Shown piece after piece: positions 32,971 through 46,821 of a stretch of DNA of 64,000 bases; within the stretch, counting starts at the first letter, position 1, and every line of letters starts with the position of its first letter. Source of the stretch: Mesocentrotus franciscanus (Eukaryota; Echinodermata; Echinoidea; Camarodonta; Strongylocentrotidae). The stretch spans positions 1 through 64,000 of the forward strand of contig CP137668.1 in assembly GCA_037976565.1 (NCBI GenBank). Reading direction: 5' to 3'. A program made the position numbers and the translations under genes. Below the pieces are notes generated by a model, which was not told the DNA's origin, made no database searches, and saw nothing but the letters and a program-made list of their open reading frames with translations.

Positions 32971-35322
32971 GCTTGTACATGAATATATGCAAGTATTGCA
33001 CTTTTTGATGACATGCGCATACTAATTGTAATTGTTACACCTTACAGGTATATCGGATTTCGACGAAAATGGTATCAGAATGTGCATAAGACTTGCAGCG
33101 AAATCTCTGAAAATGTGAGGTTAACCATACTTGACTGGAACCATCCGTTAATAGAAAGTACATGTAATATTTAAATATGTTTTTTTGAGAATTACCAAAT
33201 CCAATTTTTATTAAAGGCCGTGTAGCTTGGCAAATACTGGTTAATGCCATCTACGTCTTCTTTTGGACAACTGCACGTAAACGAATGGACTGGATTAACG
33301 GTAGTCAGCGACTTAATCTCGATTAGCCCCGAGTCAGGCCATGGGAAAGACACTTAGTCTCGTCAGTCTACACTCCCTTTAAGGTTGACAGTTGGGTTTA
33401 TTTGACAAATAAATGTTAGATTAGGTTAGATTTGCCTAGTTCTGTCTGTATACACATGGATTCCCTGTAATCTGGACTCCAGTGGTCTCAACAACGGAAA
33501 AGGGATGATTTTAAAGAGATTGTTAGAGAAGGAAACTTTCATAACCATGTACCTCTCCAAAACAGCCCATTATTTTGTTGTTCTGCCTTTGTCTCCTCAA
33601 GTTGTCATCTTGCTTCATCAGCGTTCATCTCCTATGGTGAAGCATCATCCTAAAATTTAAAATAATGCAAAAGCATTATACACAAATTATAATTGCCCTC
33701 ATGTTGATCAGTCTTCTGAACAAGGATACATATGTTCAGCTGGGGGCAGTGTTCGTAGTAGGTCCATGGGTAGATGATCAAGATTTTACTTTACCTAAAA
33801 TGAAAACAACTTCTTTTTTTTAGGGAGGTCGGGGTTGGTTAGGGCAATTAAACCATTATAACCACATGTAGCTATTTCAGTGTGAGTTGAAAAATTGAAT
33901 CAAGAGTTTCGCGGACATTATGCTTACATGAGAGGTAGTATGTCAATCCACATCCAGTACCATCCCCTTCCTCTCTCTAGAAAAATACATTTGTGAAAGT
34001 TATATGTAGTTTTTTTTAAGGAAGACATTGAAATTTTATAACCGTAGTCCCTGGGGCAATTTTGGGGAGAGGCTGCCCACATGTCAGAGAGACTCATTCT
34101 CACAAAGTTAGATCCCTTTCACCCAAGGATAATTCCTATCAAGTTTGCTTAAATTCCAGCAATCCTTTTATAGAAGTAAGAGTATATCAAAATATGACCC
34201 TGGGGCACCTGGGGGGCTGCCCCATGCCAGATGGTTACCTCATATCAACAACTTTAGATACTTCCTTTCCCAAGGACGATTCCTGTCAAGTTGAGCATTT
34301 TGCTGAGGTGAGCTAATAAATAATTTCTTAGATTTTCATCTACATGTATTTATTAAATGAACCAAACTGTCAAACTTAATAGTACCGAAGGGCTATAAAT
34401 GCCATATTTCATCGTCGTCTTGGTTACTGGTTCCAATCAACAGAGCCTGCGCATGAGGTTCACCGCAAAATCATTCAAGCAACGGGATGGACCTGGGCAA
34501 ATTCAGTGTGTGGCGCTGGTGTTATCACCACGCCATTGTTTAGCACAAAATTGTTTGGAACCAGCACCCTTGACAACTTGGCCAATACATCACACTTCGG
34601 TACTCTATAACCTTCATTTGTTTTTTGATGATATTTCTACTATGATTCAAATCAACTTGTTATCATGGTTAGATTTCCCCATTTCTGTCTGTATACACAT
34701 GGAGTCCCTGTAATCTGGACTCCAATGGTCTCAACAAACAGAAAAAGGAAAATTTGAAAAGAGATTGTTGTCAGGGTAGAAGGAAACTTTCATAACCATG
34801 TACCTCTCCAAAACGGCCCATTATTTTGTTGTTCTGCCTTTGTCTCCTCAAGTTGTCATCTTGCTCCATCGGCGTTCATCTCCTATGGGAAAGCATCATC
34901 CTAAAAAATGAAGAAAAAAAAATGAAAAATTAAATATGTAAAAGCAGTATACACAAATTATAATTGCACTAATGTTCATCATTAAGTCTTCTCAACAAGA
35001 ATACATGTTCACGTGGGGGCAGTGTTTGATGATCAAGATTTTACCTCTTCTGTCCCCCCTCCCTCCTCATACAAATTTGTGACAGGTCATTTACAGAACT
35101 TGTTTCTGACAAATTTGTAAATCTACTGACTTTGGAAACATTGTTTCCAAACTCTTCCTGACACCCCACAATATAAATTTTTTCAAATGATACCACTTTA
35201 CTGTGGCCACATTAGTCCATCCTAGAAATGAATCACTTCCATACATTCTATTTACAAATGTTTAAAACATTTTGAAAAACAATCCAAAATTATCACATTT
35301 ACTCCACAATTGTACTCATATA

Positions 35323-35493
35323 CAGTCAAACCTGCTTTAGTGACCACCTGTCTACAAAGACCACCTGTCTACAAGGACCACATTTTTGTTTCCCTTGAAA
35401 ATGGTTTCTCATTGAAACATGTACTAAAGGAACCTGTCTACAAAGACCACTTTTTGTGTTTCCTTAGGCGGTCGCTATAGACAGGTTTGACTG
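35323..35493. mobile_element. Tc1/mariner- or pogo-like MITE (right-arm copy)
   Basis: Inverted copy of 11093-11262 with TA on both sides and the same CAGTCAAACCTG ends. Confidence 0.8.
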
Positions 35494-37515
35494 TATCTCT
35501 TTTATATATCTTTTCATGGTTTACCTACATATATTAAGGAAAATCAATTTCAAGATCACTGAATATTACACCATCATGTTTATAAATAGACGTACATGTA
35601 GGCCTATACCTGTCAATTTTTATGTGAAATCTTTAGGTGTCCATACCATCTTGCATCTTCAACATTTGTGGCAATGTCTATAATAAGTTCCATGAGTTGG
35701 GTTCTTCTGTTAAAGTTAATCTGAGGAAAAGATATCGAAACGAAAGATAAAATCTTTCTCATAATTTTCCCTACATCTATAGGCCCTATCCGCATTTTGA
35801 CATGTTTTCGCATTCGATAGAAAAATTGGTCATCTTTTAATAATTGTCTTATTATTATCTTTCAGTTCACAGACAACTAATTTAACGAAAAGACAGCGCT
35901 CTTGTTTAAAAACTGCCCCACAAAATATACCTTTATGCTGTGCTCAGTTTATCTCATCAATTGAGCTTGTAAAGCTACATTAGCCCATCACAGTTCTACA
36001 TATTCGCAAATGAGAACTGACATGACCAACTGAATTTGTCAACAACCATCATACCTTTCCTATTGTACTTTTGTCTATTTATCATGTATTTCATCTTTTG
36101 CACAAGCTGCACCTTGAGCATTTGATTGTCAAGTGGATTTGGTGCCTTACAAATCTTATGTATTATTATTATAAATGACAGTCATCTTGTTTCGTTCAGT
36201 ACAACTCAATACCTCATCCACTTTGGCATGCCATGAACACATACTTTATAGAGTGGCATTAATAATAACACTTGGATCAGGGAGATAGAAACACTGCAAT
36301 TGAACAAATTAATTCATCAAGACAAATTATTTGAGATTTATCTAAAAGGCCTTGATCTCGAGTCCGACTCTGAGAGTGGAAAAGGGCAGGAAAAATGCTC
36401 CACGCAGACGGCGAACTAGGGACATTTAATGTTTGGAACTTCACGAGAAAGAATGGCATCGCATGATTTGTTAGAATTTTCGCGACAAAGTGATGTAGTA
36501 GTAGTAGAATATATTAGCGCCTATATAATTCATTGCCAGAGAAGTTATCTGTGAAAAACCGCTCATGTGACCGGAAACCGGGCAGGCAACATGCAGTAGA
36601 TCTAGACTACTTTGACTTCGATGACTACTTCGATGACTATTTTAAACACACACAGATATGCATGCATGCGTACGGCATGTAGCAGGATAGCACTAGCACT
36701 ATACTGTAGGCCTACATACAAAGTCTATAGTATAGTATAGAGTCTAGTACTAGTAGTAGCAGTAGCAGTGCCATTGCCATTGTATAATTAACGACTCATT
36801 TCACTTTTCAGAATAGATCCACCATTTAAGACCCACCTAGATTGGAATAGGGTAATCTGTTGCAGTATAACTCGAATTTATTCTGATCACTGATGCAAGA
36901 AACTTACGAAATTGAACGGTTAACTTAAAAATGTAATTAGGTCTATGAGTTCGAACTTCTTCTTATTCTTTAATTTGCACGGAAATTCCCCGAGATTGTC
37001 CCCCTAAAGTCTGGGAAGACTTTCCCGGGATAAGGGGGTAAGGCTGAAAACTAGCTCATGACGACAAAAACTGAAAAGTTCGAGAGTAGATTGCACAGTA
37101 TGTTATTTCCAAAACATCTAGATCTAGTATGAAATCCTGAAATAGTATGAAAGCACTAGAAAATAGAAATGTATCTAAAGTACATGGCAGTCATGATTGT
37201 AGCGGAATATATTAAATATATGGATAATTATAGCACGACTCACCTTCGAGTTTCTTGGGTCTTAGACTCAGAGTTCACCGCACAGAAAGATCTCTTCTAT
37301 ATTTCGATCAAGCGACCAATAAGACTTTGGTCGTAGTTAGCGCAACAAAGAATGATAGAATTCAGGCTATGGTGTCTTCGAAATAAAAAAACAAAAAGTG
37401 AAAATGTAACATGGATGATATTGATAAAGAGAAGAAAGATTGGACAAAAGCTTTCACCAGAGTCTCCAATGTCACAGCAAAATAACAGATTTCATATCAT
37501 AGCAAAACACGAGGG

Positions 37516-39131
37516 TAACCTCGCTTTTCATAAGGACCGCTATTCATAATTTGAGAAAAGGGTCTCTATTCATAATAGGACATGAGGGTCGCTATTGACA
37601 ATGCGACGAGAGGGTCGCTATTCATATTACGAAATGAGGGTCGCTATATAATACAGGGTGATCGAGGGTCGCTATTCATTCAAAAATGAATATGAAATAA
37701 GCAATGAACAAAATGATAAGAAAGCGAAATAATGAATATGGGACACCCCACGGCTGTGGCGTAGCCGCGGTGAGGGCGTGAGAGATTTTTTATTTATTTA
37801 TTTTTATTTAGGGGTGCGATATAGCCCTCGTAGCGACAAGGAGGCAGGATATAATGATAAATACAGAACAAACACAGGAAAAATACGGAATTTAAACATA
37901 AATATGCAATCAGGTTCAGAAAAAGGTAAACATTAATTAATTCGAGACATAAATTCAAAGCAAACACAGAAAATATACATGTAATGATGTAATAATTATT
38001 CAAATCCATTTATAATCATGCTACGAGGGCTATTGATGTTACGAGGGCTTTAGCAGGGGCGGATCCAGGATTTTCCAATAGGGGCGGCCTGAAATGTAAA
38101 AATCGCGCCGATCGATATTTCGCTCAGTGGGGGAGTAGTGTGAGCACTAAGTAAAATAAACAAAGAAAAAAAAAAACTCAAAACCCCCCTCCCATTGAGC
38201 AAACGAAAAAGGAAAATTTGTAGTTACCATCTTTTCTCTAAACTTTTTTTGCCAGGTGGGGGCGGGCCGTCGGGCCCCTCGCCCCCGTGGATCCGCGCCT
38301 GGGCTATATATATCCTACCCCCAATTTTTACGCTACATGACGCGAAAAAACCTTCAAGGTCCGAAAGTGTTCAAGCCCCTATCCCCAAAAAAAACAATTT
38401 GAAGTGCCCCCTCATCCCTCTCCGGGCAGTAACTAGGCTCATGGTCCGGTCCAAACCCATTTGGTTTCGGTGTTAGGAAAGTTTCAGGAAATCAAGATTA
38501 TGGATAAATGAAGTTAGGTTAATCAATATGATTACTCGTATCCTGAGGTATGATAATTCCTGGAAAAACGAAAATCTATCAGTCTTCATTGGCTATTAAT
38601 TGAAGAGCTTCTGGATGCCTGGATATGGCTGAGGCTATAATGATTTGTAGGTCCATAAGTCCTACTTAAACCTACTTGCTACAAAAACATTATTTTCGTT
38701 TATAAACAATTACTAGTTTCTGAAATAGCAAACTCAGTGATAGTGGGCCTGCTTGTTCTACTTAATGTCTCAGTGGCAAAGCCTGGATAAGATTAGTCGG
38801 GGGCAGGGTAGTGGGGCAACATTTCCCATAAGGCGGACAAATTATGATATGATAAGATGTTTTACTACTTTTTCGTCACCGCAGGAGCAGGGAAATATAT
38901 TAGCTAGATTATGGGGATGTCTCTATATAATTATCAAAGATAAAAGGTAAAATATACTTCTTAAAGAGACAAATATTCGGGGCCATGTGTAGCCCCCCCC
39001 CCCTCCCCGCAGCTACGCCACAGCCGCGGGGCGTCCCCCATCCAATATTTCCCTTTGACTATGTTATTACCATTTTGTTCATTGCTTATCTAATTTGTAT
39101 GAATAGCGACCCGAATAGCGATTTGAGGTTA
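37516..39131. mobile_element. Nested ~1.6 kb inverted-terminal element (right-arm copy)
   Basis: Inverted copy of 7469-9068. The GAGGGTCGCTATTCAT array near 37540-37680 has one unit with a different spacer (TGACAATGCGACGAGAGGG) compared with the left arm. Confidence 0.65.
38054..38301. mobile_element. hAT-type MITE, GGCGGATCC family (right-arm copy)
   Basis: Inverted copy of 8287-8532 with the same ends. It is two bases longer. Confidence 0.75.
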
Positions 39132-40139
39132 TATAATACGCCCTTTTTATAGGAACATGCAATTCTATTGAGTTTAGAAACTTAAACAAATAGATGTAGG
39201 TAATTTTAAGCATTTTCAAACTATTGCTAAATAAAAGATTGAACTAAACAAAATATGAAATACTTGAGTTTCAAGTTATTTTTGGCCAGGTTTTCACAGT
39301 TGGTAAATTATATTAGAGCTTCAGATGGAAATCGGCCATTAATTAACGCATAACGTTTAATAAAATATATAACTCAAATTAACAGTATTTAGATTTAAAG
39401 GCCATATAAAGTATTGTATAATATTTCAATAAGATAAAGAGCTTATCAAATTAAATGTTTTTGATCATTACTCCTAATTAGGGCGCATATGTTTGTCACG
39501 TGCCAATATTTTTTTTGTCTTCTGCAGATTGAAGTTAGGGCTCAAACCGGCATATCGAGGGCTTATCTACACAATAATGGCAACAATTCGGCTTTAAGTT
39601 TGAAGTCTTTCAAAAAAAAATCGTATGACGTTTCCGTTACATATTGATCCACACCATGTAAAAGCGGTAAAGTTGTTCTTTACTGCCAAACATGTGTCAC
39701 ATGCCGACAGTTTTTTCCGGGTTTCACCGTTTCAGATTGAAGTTGGGCTCAAACCGGTATTTTTTCCTTTTCGATTAGACGATTTGGAAACACTACAACC
39801 CCGTTTGGTGGCTGGCTTCCTCATTAAGCGCTAACATTGTGGGCTTCCAACGTATTGGTCGCAGGCTTATTGGTCGCTAGTGTCAAGGGCTAGTCTCGTA
39901 CGTACAGCCAATTGTATGGTGAAGTACTGTTCCGTTTGGGGCTAGACTCGTACGTTTAGCCATTTTTATGGTGTTATTAATTTGATATAAATTGTAGCCA
40001 ACAAACGATTTGGGAGTAAACAGTACATCTCTCTTGTCTTATGTTACATAAAAATACAATATTAATGGTAAGATACAATCAAGTGGAGCAGAGTGGAGGT
40101 ATATACATTTTAAGTCGATTTTTTAAGTTGTAGGGTTCA

Positions 40140-40300
40140 GGACGCATTTCGCCAGTGGACACATCTCGCCGTGACTTAAGCGGCGACATGTGTCCGACCT
40201 AAGACACATATCGCCGAAGTAAGACGCGTCTCGCCACCCAATTTTCGGCGACCTGTGTCTGCGGACACAGATCGCCACCCGGACACTCTGGCCCGTGACA
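40140..40300. repeat. Subterminal 13-bp repeat array (right-arm copy)
   Basis: Inverse of 6300-6460, with the same seven GGCGAGATGTGTC-like units. Confidence 0.75.
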
Positions 40301-40918
40301 CCGGCCCAGTGCGATGTGTTTTTTCCGAACGTGGCGATTCCAGTGTTGTTGTATGAATGAGCACACGCAAGTAACCCCTCATTTTATTTGTTTAAAATCC
40401 CCAGCTACCCACATTTAGGTTGTTTAGCTGTGTATTGTACACATTTCTTTCTTGGGCACGTCTTTCTTTTTTCTTTCTGTCCGTTGCTTGTTAAATTGAG
40501 TACAAATGTGTACCATTTAAACGTGTAGATCTTATCGTGTTCTCTTGAATGTGTAGTAACACTTTGAAATCGCTTCATTCATATAAGTATTATTTGTATC
40601 TTTTGTAAGACGTGATCAGGTTATCTTCGAACCTGATTTTGTTTATAGAAGGTTTATGTCCAATCTTGTCATTTTTGTATTTGCACTGATGTGTGTTTAG
40701 ATTTACTTATACAGTGTAATAGTAATAATTAATCGGGAGTCTCGCTTGAGGACACCGCGGTCGTGATACTTGTTGATAATTTTCTCAATATTGTAATTAT
40801 GTATTTTTTTTTTGGATATAGAATTATGTTCTTTTGATATGCTCAATTTCTTGTCACTGCACGCTCACCCTTCACTCCTTCACTCTCGCGCTTCATGTTA
40901 ATATGTTACTCAAATTAA

Positions 40919-41905
40919 ATGAATCCTGATGTTTTAATAGATGACCAAAATTTAGTTGAACACAATAGTGAATATTATACAATAAATGAATTTAATAAGA
41001 TTAATTTCGATTTTAATAACACTCATGATCAATCTACCTTAAGACCAACTAATAACATTAGTAATCAATTTAGTCTATTTCATATGAATGCTCGAAGTTT
41101 GAATAAAAATTTTCTTCCTTTTGAAATATTAATGGACTCTATTAACAATTTTCCCTTTTCGGCCATTGGCATCACAGAAACGTGGTTACATGAAAATTCA
41201 CCCGAAATGTTTAATCTTTCTAATTATGAAATGATACGTAAAGACCGTAAGAATGGTAGAGGAGGAGGTGTTGCCATATACATAAACAATACATTTATAT
41301 TCAAAATTCGGACTGATATAGAAATTGAAGGTTCCGAAAGTTTATTTATAGAAGTTAGTATGAGTAAAAATAAAAATATGATAATAGGAACTATTTATAG
41401 ACCACCAACTAGTGATGTAGATACGTTCATAAATCAAATAGATTCCGTTTTGAATAAGATATCGCAGGAAAATAAACATGTATATTTAATGGGTGATTAT
41501 AATTTAGACTTAGTTAATAAAACAAACAATAATATATTGAAATTTTATAATACTATGTTATTATATTCTTGTTATCCCCATATTTCTAAACCTACTAGAA
41601 TTGATAGTGTAACAATAAGTGAAACATTAATTGATAATATATTCTCAAATGTCATACATGCAGAACATTTAAATGGTATTCTGTACTCAGATATATCAGA
41701 TCATCTACCCATTTTTGTTATATGCTATAATGTCATTAGTGAGAAAACTAGGAAAAATATTGTTAAAAAGAGGAAAGAAACAGAACAAACTATTGATTCT
41801 TTAATTTCTGATTTGTCCAAAGAACAATGGCGCGAGATATTCTCGGTTGAAGATGCTAATTTATCATATCAAAACTTTTGCATAAACTCTCTTTTATATA
41901 GATAA
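40919..41905 (+). CDS. Non-LTR endonuclease domain (right-arm copy)
   Basis: Same protein as 4690-5679, read on the plus strand. It has 328 residues; one Val of a VVKK run is missing, and the last ~10 residues differ because of a single-base homopolymer difference near 41870. All endonuclease motifs (ITETWL, GGGVAIYI, GDYNLDL, SDHLPIF) are present. Confidence 0.85.
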   Translation: MNPDVLIDDQNLVEHNSEYYTINEFNKINFDFNNTHDQSTLRPTNNISNQFSLFHMNARSLNKNFLPFEILMDSINNFPFSAIGITETWLHENSPEMFNLSNYEMIRKDRKNGRGGGVAIYINNTFIFKIRTDIEIEGSESLFIEVSMSKNKNMIIGTIYRPPTSDVDTFINQIDSVLNKISQENKHVYLMGDYNLDLVNKTNNNILKFYNTMLLYSCYPHISKPTRIDSVTISETLIDNIFSNVIHAEHLNGILYSDISDHLPIFVICYNVISEKTRKNIVKKRKETEQTIDSLISDLSKEQWREIFSVEDANLSYQNFCINSLLYR

Positions 41906-41953
41906 GAATATGCCATTTATTTAAAAAAAAGATAATATAAGTATAAAACAGCC

Positions 41954-43858
41954 ATGGATTACTCAGGGTTAATGCAATCAATTTTAACTCGCAATCGCTT
42001 GTATAAAATATCATTGCGTAAACCAACTGCTCAGAATAAAGATAGATATAAGCATTATAGAAATAGATTAACAACTTTAATTCGTGTATCACGTAAACGG
42101 TATTATTCAAATAAAATAGAATCTAATCAAGGGAATGTAAAGGTATTATGGCAAACTATTAATGATCTCTTAAAAACTAAAAAGAAAGTATGCTCTGATA
42201 TAATAGTTGAAAGTGGTAATGAAATCACGGACCCTCATTCAATTGCTACCGCTTTCAATAACTATTTTGTTAATATAGGTCCACGTTTAGCCTCAACAAT
42301 ACACTCAAATGAAAACTTTAAGGATTATTTATTTGATGCTAATGAAAATTCATTATTTTTTATTCCAGTGAATGAAAATGAAATATTAGAGATAGTTCGA
42401 TTGTTTAAGATGAGTAGATCATGCGGTTATGATGGAATAAGTGTGTATTTATTAAAGAAAATTATTTATTGTTTGGCCTCTCCCCTAGTTCATATTTGTA
42501 ATTTATCACTTTCGACAGGCATTTTCCCGGATTCCTTAAAGATAGCCAAAGTGATTCCTATTTATAAAAAGATGATTTAACTCAAATAAAAATTATCGCC
42601 CTATCTCGCTATTGCCGGTCATTTCCAAGATTTTAGAAAAATTGTTTATAAACGTCTTTATTCTTTTTACAAGAAAATAATACTCTTATTTGCAATCAGT
42701 TTGGATTTCGAAAAGGTTTTTCTACTGATTATGCTTTGATACAATCTTGTGATAAAATAACTCAAACACTTAATAATAAGGAACATATAATTGGGGTATT
42801 TATGGACCTGTCAAAGCTTTTGACACCATGAATCATAACATTTTGTTGCAAAAACTTACTCATTATGGTATACGAGGCACAGCCTTAAAATGGTTTAAGA
42901 ATTATTTAGTTAATCGAAAGCAATTTGTTTCATTTCAGTCAGTAAATTCCCTAACTTAAATGTGTTATGTGGTGTTCCACAAGGATCAATTTTAGGCCCC
43001 TTCTTTTCTTATTTATATTAATGACATAGTAAAGTCATCACCACTTCTTACTTACGTGCTTTTCGCAGATGACACTAACATATTTTGTTCTCATAAATGC
43101 TTGAATACTCTAATTTATACTCTCAATAATGAATTAGTTAAAATCTCAACATGGTTTAAATGCAATAAATTGTCCCTTAATTTAGATAAAACATGTTTTA
43201 TAAATTTTTGTGCTTCCCAAACACACTTTGATCAGGTTATAAACATTGTTATTGATGATATTTCTATAGTTGAAAAAAAATCGACAAAATTTTTAGGTAT
43301 AACTTTGGATTCAAAGCTTACTTGGAATAATCATGTAAATAATATTACAACATCAATTTCAAGGGCAGTTGGGGTAATTGGTAAAATGAGGGATCTTGTA
43401 CCCGAGAAAATACTTTATACATTATATAATGCATTAGTGTTACCTTATTTTACATACTGTAATGTAGTTTGGGGAACTGTAGTATAACTAAGATTAATAT
43501 AATTTTTCTCTTGCAAAAAAGAGCACTTAGGATTTGTACTCTTTCTAATTACTTAGCTCATACAAATCCGTTATTTTATAGATTAAACATTTTAAAAGTG
43601 AGTGATTTGCACTTATATCAAACAGCAATCTGTATGTTTAAATACACACAAAATTCACTTCCTCTTTTTCATGACGTATTTATTCCTAATTCCCATGTTC
43701 ACTCATACCCAACGCGTAAATGTACTGATTTTCATTTACACAATCCTAAAACTTTGTTAGCGCATAAGTCCATAAGATATCACGGTCCAGACATTTGGAA
43801 TGCACTCCTAGACATATTAAACAGTGTACATCTCTCTATTCATTTAAAGCTACACTAA
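41954..43858 (+). pseudogene. Non-LTR reverse transcriptase (right-arm copy), frameshifted
   Basis: 41954-42580 repeats the linker and N-terminal part of 4017-4643. GFRKGFST and GVPQGSIL blocks can be seen between 42690 and 43000 in changing frames. FADDTNIF is at about 43058-43081 and the C-terminal region runs to 43858. The element ends at about 44490 in an A-rich ATGAAAAA tail. Breaks match those of the left arm with extra one-base differences. Confidence 0.85.
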
Positions 43859-46784
43859 AAAAACACATTATTTCACAATATAATGTATAAAGATAAAAAA
43901 ATAAATAAAAGCGTTCTTTGTAAAACTTTAGAAACTACATTAAATTTTGGTCTGACGTTACATAGTACATATAGATGATTCAACACTTTGGCGCATGAGG
44001 ACACTTGCACCTGCACACACACGCACCACTCGCACCCTTGTTTTTGTTTAGTTTGTCTCTTATCTCTGTCATTAACGTATAATTAGTAACCATATAAAGA
44101 TGAGATTCATATGCTAATTCTATAATTATTTATATTGAATCCAACTGTTTATATTCACATTTAATTGTAATATATATCATTTGAGTATCATGGCCCCCTC
44201 TTCTCTGTTACTTTGCCAATATTTCACAACTCATTTTTATCTTAGCTCGGTTGACCGTCTGCTCAAGCTTTTGCTTATAACGGCGACCTTCTGCTTTCTT
44301 TCTTTATACACGCAATGGCCCAACGTATAAATTTACTCTTACTCATGTATTATACATTTGTTTCTATATTTTGTATATTGTTTGCATACCTTATGTTTTA
44401 TATAATTATCCATATTTGTTGTATAACCGATTTGTTTGATTGCAGAAAATAAAGTCTTTGAAATGAAAAAATGAAAAAATGAAAATAATTACAGCATCGA
44501 TATCATCATCATCTTGTGGCCCTCCGCTATTTCGGAGATCAGCGATCCCATGGGCCGCAAAGACATATATATAACTAAACTGGTCACAGGAGCACAGGAG
44601 TGAAGTTATAAGAGTATAACATCAAAGCAATATGGACTGATAGCAATCGATCGCGATAAGTGCATTTTATAAACATAGAGCAAAGTAATAGACAGCGCAA
44701 ATCCCGATCCACTCCCTGGGGAGCAGTCGAGTCGCACATAATGCTAATCCAACCACGATGACATTCGATCGCATCCCACCGGGTACCCATTGACACCTGA
44801 GAGACCATCCACAAACTCTCCCTGGATAATCCAGGGAGATCGCAGTGCACTCTCCCTGGTTTTTCCTCCTCCAATGCGTCTATTGGTCATTAGTTGCTGG
44901 ATACTCCCAGGATAATCCAGGGAGGTTGGCAATCGTATTCTCCGTGTACACAAGGCTGCTCCCACATTATACCATTGGATAGATGGTTCAGCGAACTGCT
45001 TTCAATTAAAGGATGCAAGAAGATGTGAGCGAAATGCGGTTGAGTATTTTACAACATGCAGGGGGCCTGATTGATCATTTTTTGGTACTAATTTTGTTTA
45101 ACATGCTCGAGTGCATTTTACCCAATTTTGTATAAGCCTATTTTAGTTACATGCAGATAGGCTGTAGCTTCAATAACTGATGGATGCATATCATCTGCAT
45201 TACCATAGACCCTATCTATTGATACAGATCGGGGAGGGGATGGCTCTCTAGGGTTGCTGGTCCGTAAAATTTGACGCATTGATAATAGTTAAGTCTTTCA
45301 GCATGTCTGTAGATTCTGTACGATATTGTCTATGATGATACATGAATGCCATTTTATATTGTAACATAGCAGGGTGTATGTGTACCCCTCCCCCTCCCAT
45401 GGCTCGTATTGAATGAATTGCGATAATGACCATGTTATGTAACGTGATGGGTACTTTTAGAATTGTTTGAATAATTATATCAATTTTCTTTATATGTACT
45501 CAAAAAAAAAGAAATAATGTGTCCTGTACCCATAAATCATGTTATTTAGAATGGTTTATTCATTCTTAGTGAGTCATATTGTGTGCTTATGTATAATTAT
45601 AAAATGAATGTATTACAATTTTAAGCATTTTAAGTTGAAATCAGTTCAAATGGTTAATACAAAACCAGCGTTTTGGGGAGCGTCCTTTAAACCGCTTCGC
45701 GAATAGTCTACGATAACAGACTCTAAAAAACGTTTTGTATCATAATAGCCCTGGGGGTGATTACTGTCTATGGAAGGTGTCACCATCATTTATTACGTGC
45801 ATAAATTCTAAATCTTGCAGGATCTTGCAGGAGCCTGCCACCCCCCTCCTAAAAAATCACCTGAAAACACGAATCATGATAGAACGTCCCTGATTGCAGC
45901 ATAGTTCTAAAAAAGAAGACTAGTAGTAGATATTCTGTGATATATGCCTCACTATTAATCGTATTGATACATAGATTCAGTTTTCTACAAGGGAACTTTA
46001 GGCCTGTAGCAGTAGCAACTCCAGAAGAAAATATTAAAAGCTAAAACAAAAACAACGCCATAAAACCAAAGCAGCAATTACAATATGCAGGAAAAATACG
46101 AATCGGGTTCCCCCCTTCCCCTATTTTTGCTCTGGTCTTAGGGGTCGTCAATCTATAAGGAATGTGTAACAAATAACTGTTTCATTTCCACTACTTCAAT
46201 TTTCACAACCCCCAACCCACCCCATACGACATGATCACGATGAAAGCGTAGATGATTGAACGGCCCTTGTAGACAAAGTGTACTGAAATAGAAGACTAAC
46301 TGAAATAGTCTTGTAATTTAGGCATCTTAAGCCTTCTAGAACATCTTGTTTCTTTTTCTGGCATGAATTCTCTTTCTAGCATTGGCACTACCTGTCCAGT
46401 ATATTATGTAATTGAATCAACACAAGAATATGTGTGTATACTGAAAGCAGCAGTTGAAATATAGATAACATTGGGGTAGGGTTTGCTCCCTAGCCTCATT
46501 TTAGAAACGCTCTGGTCACAGGTGTGATCACTCTATAAGGAAGGTGAAACGAATAACTGTTACATTTCTAGTAATTCAACTCTCACAGCCCCCTCCCTGC
46601 CCGACGCGAACACGGGGAAAGTGTAAAATGATAAAAGGTCACAAAACAAAATTCTGTACTCAAATAGAAGACTAACTGAAACTAGTTTTATGATTCAGGC
46701 CTTTTAAGGCTTTTGAACATTTTATTTAGTATTCTAGCGGGAATTCACTTTCTAGCACTGGCAGTACCCGTTTAATACATATAT

Positions 46785-46821
<37 letters not shown>

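Larger units (their letters stand above)
27510..40300. mobile_element. 12.8 kb transposon-like insertion (right-arm copy, inverted)
   Basis: Inverted copy of 6300-19074. CCGG lies at 27506-27509 and 40301-40304. Its terminus next to the gap coincides with the start of the contig, leaving only one further flanking base (27505). It is 16 bp longer than the left-arm copy through small indels. Confidence 0.6.
27505..46624. repeat. Right arm of the ~19.1 kb inverted duplication
   Basis: Inverted copy of 1-19079. It begins at the first base after the 500-N gap, with the reverse complement of the right terminus of the 12.8 kb transposon-like unit. It ends, as far as the window can show, inside a tandem array that carries on to about 50.35 kb. 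Differences from the left arm are mainly short indels, many in homopolymers, plus a few substitution clusters such as near 37590 versus 8990. Features in this arm are described in the left-arm entries and listed here with their own coordinates. Confidence 0.95.
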
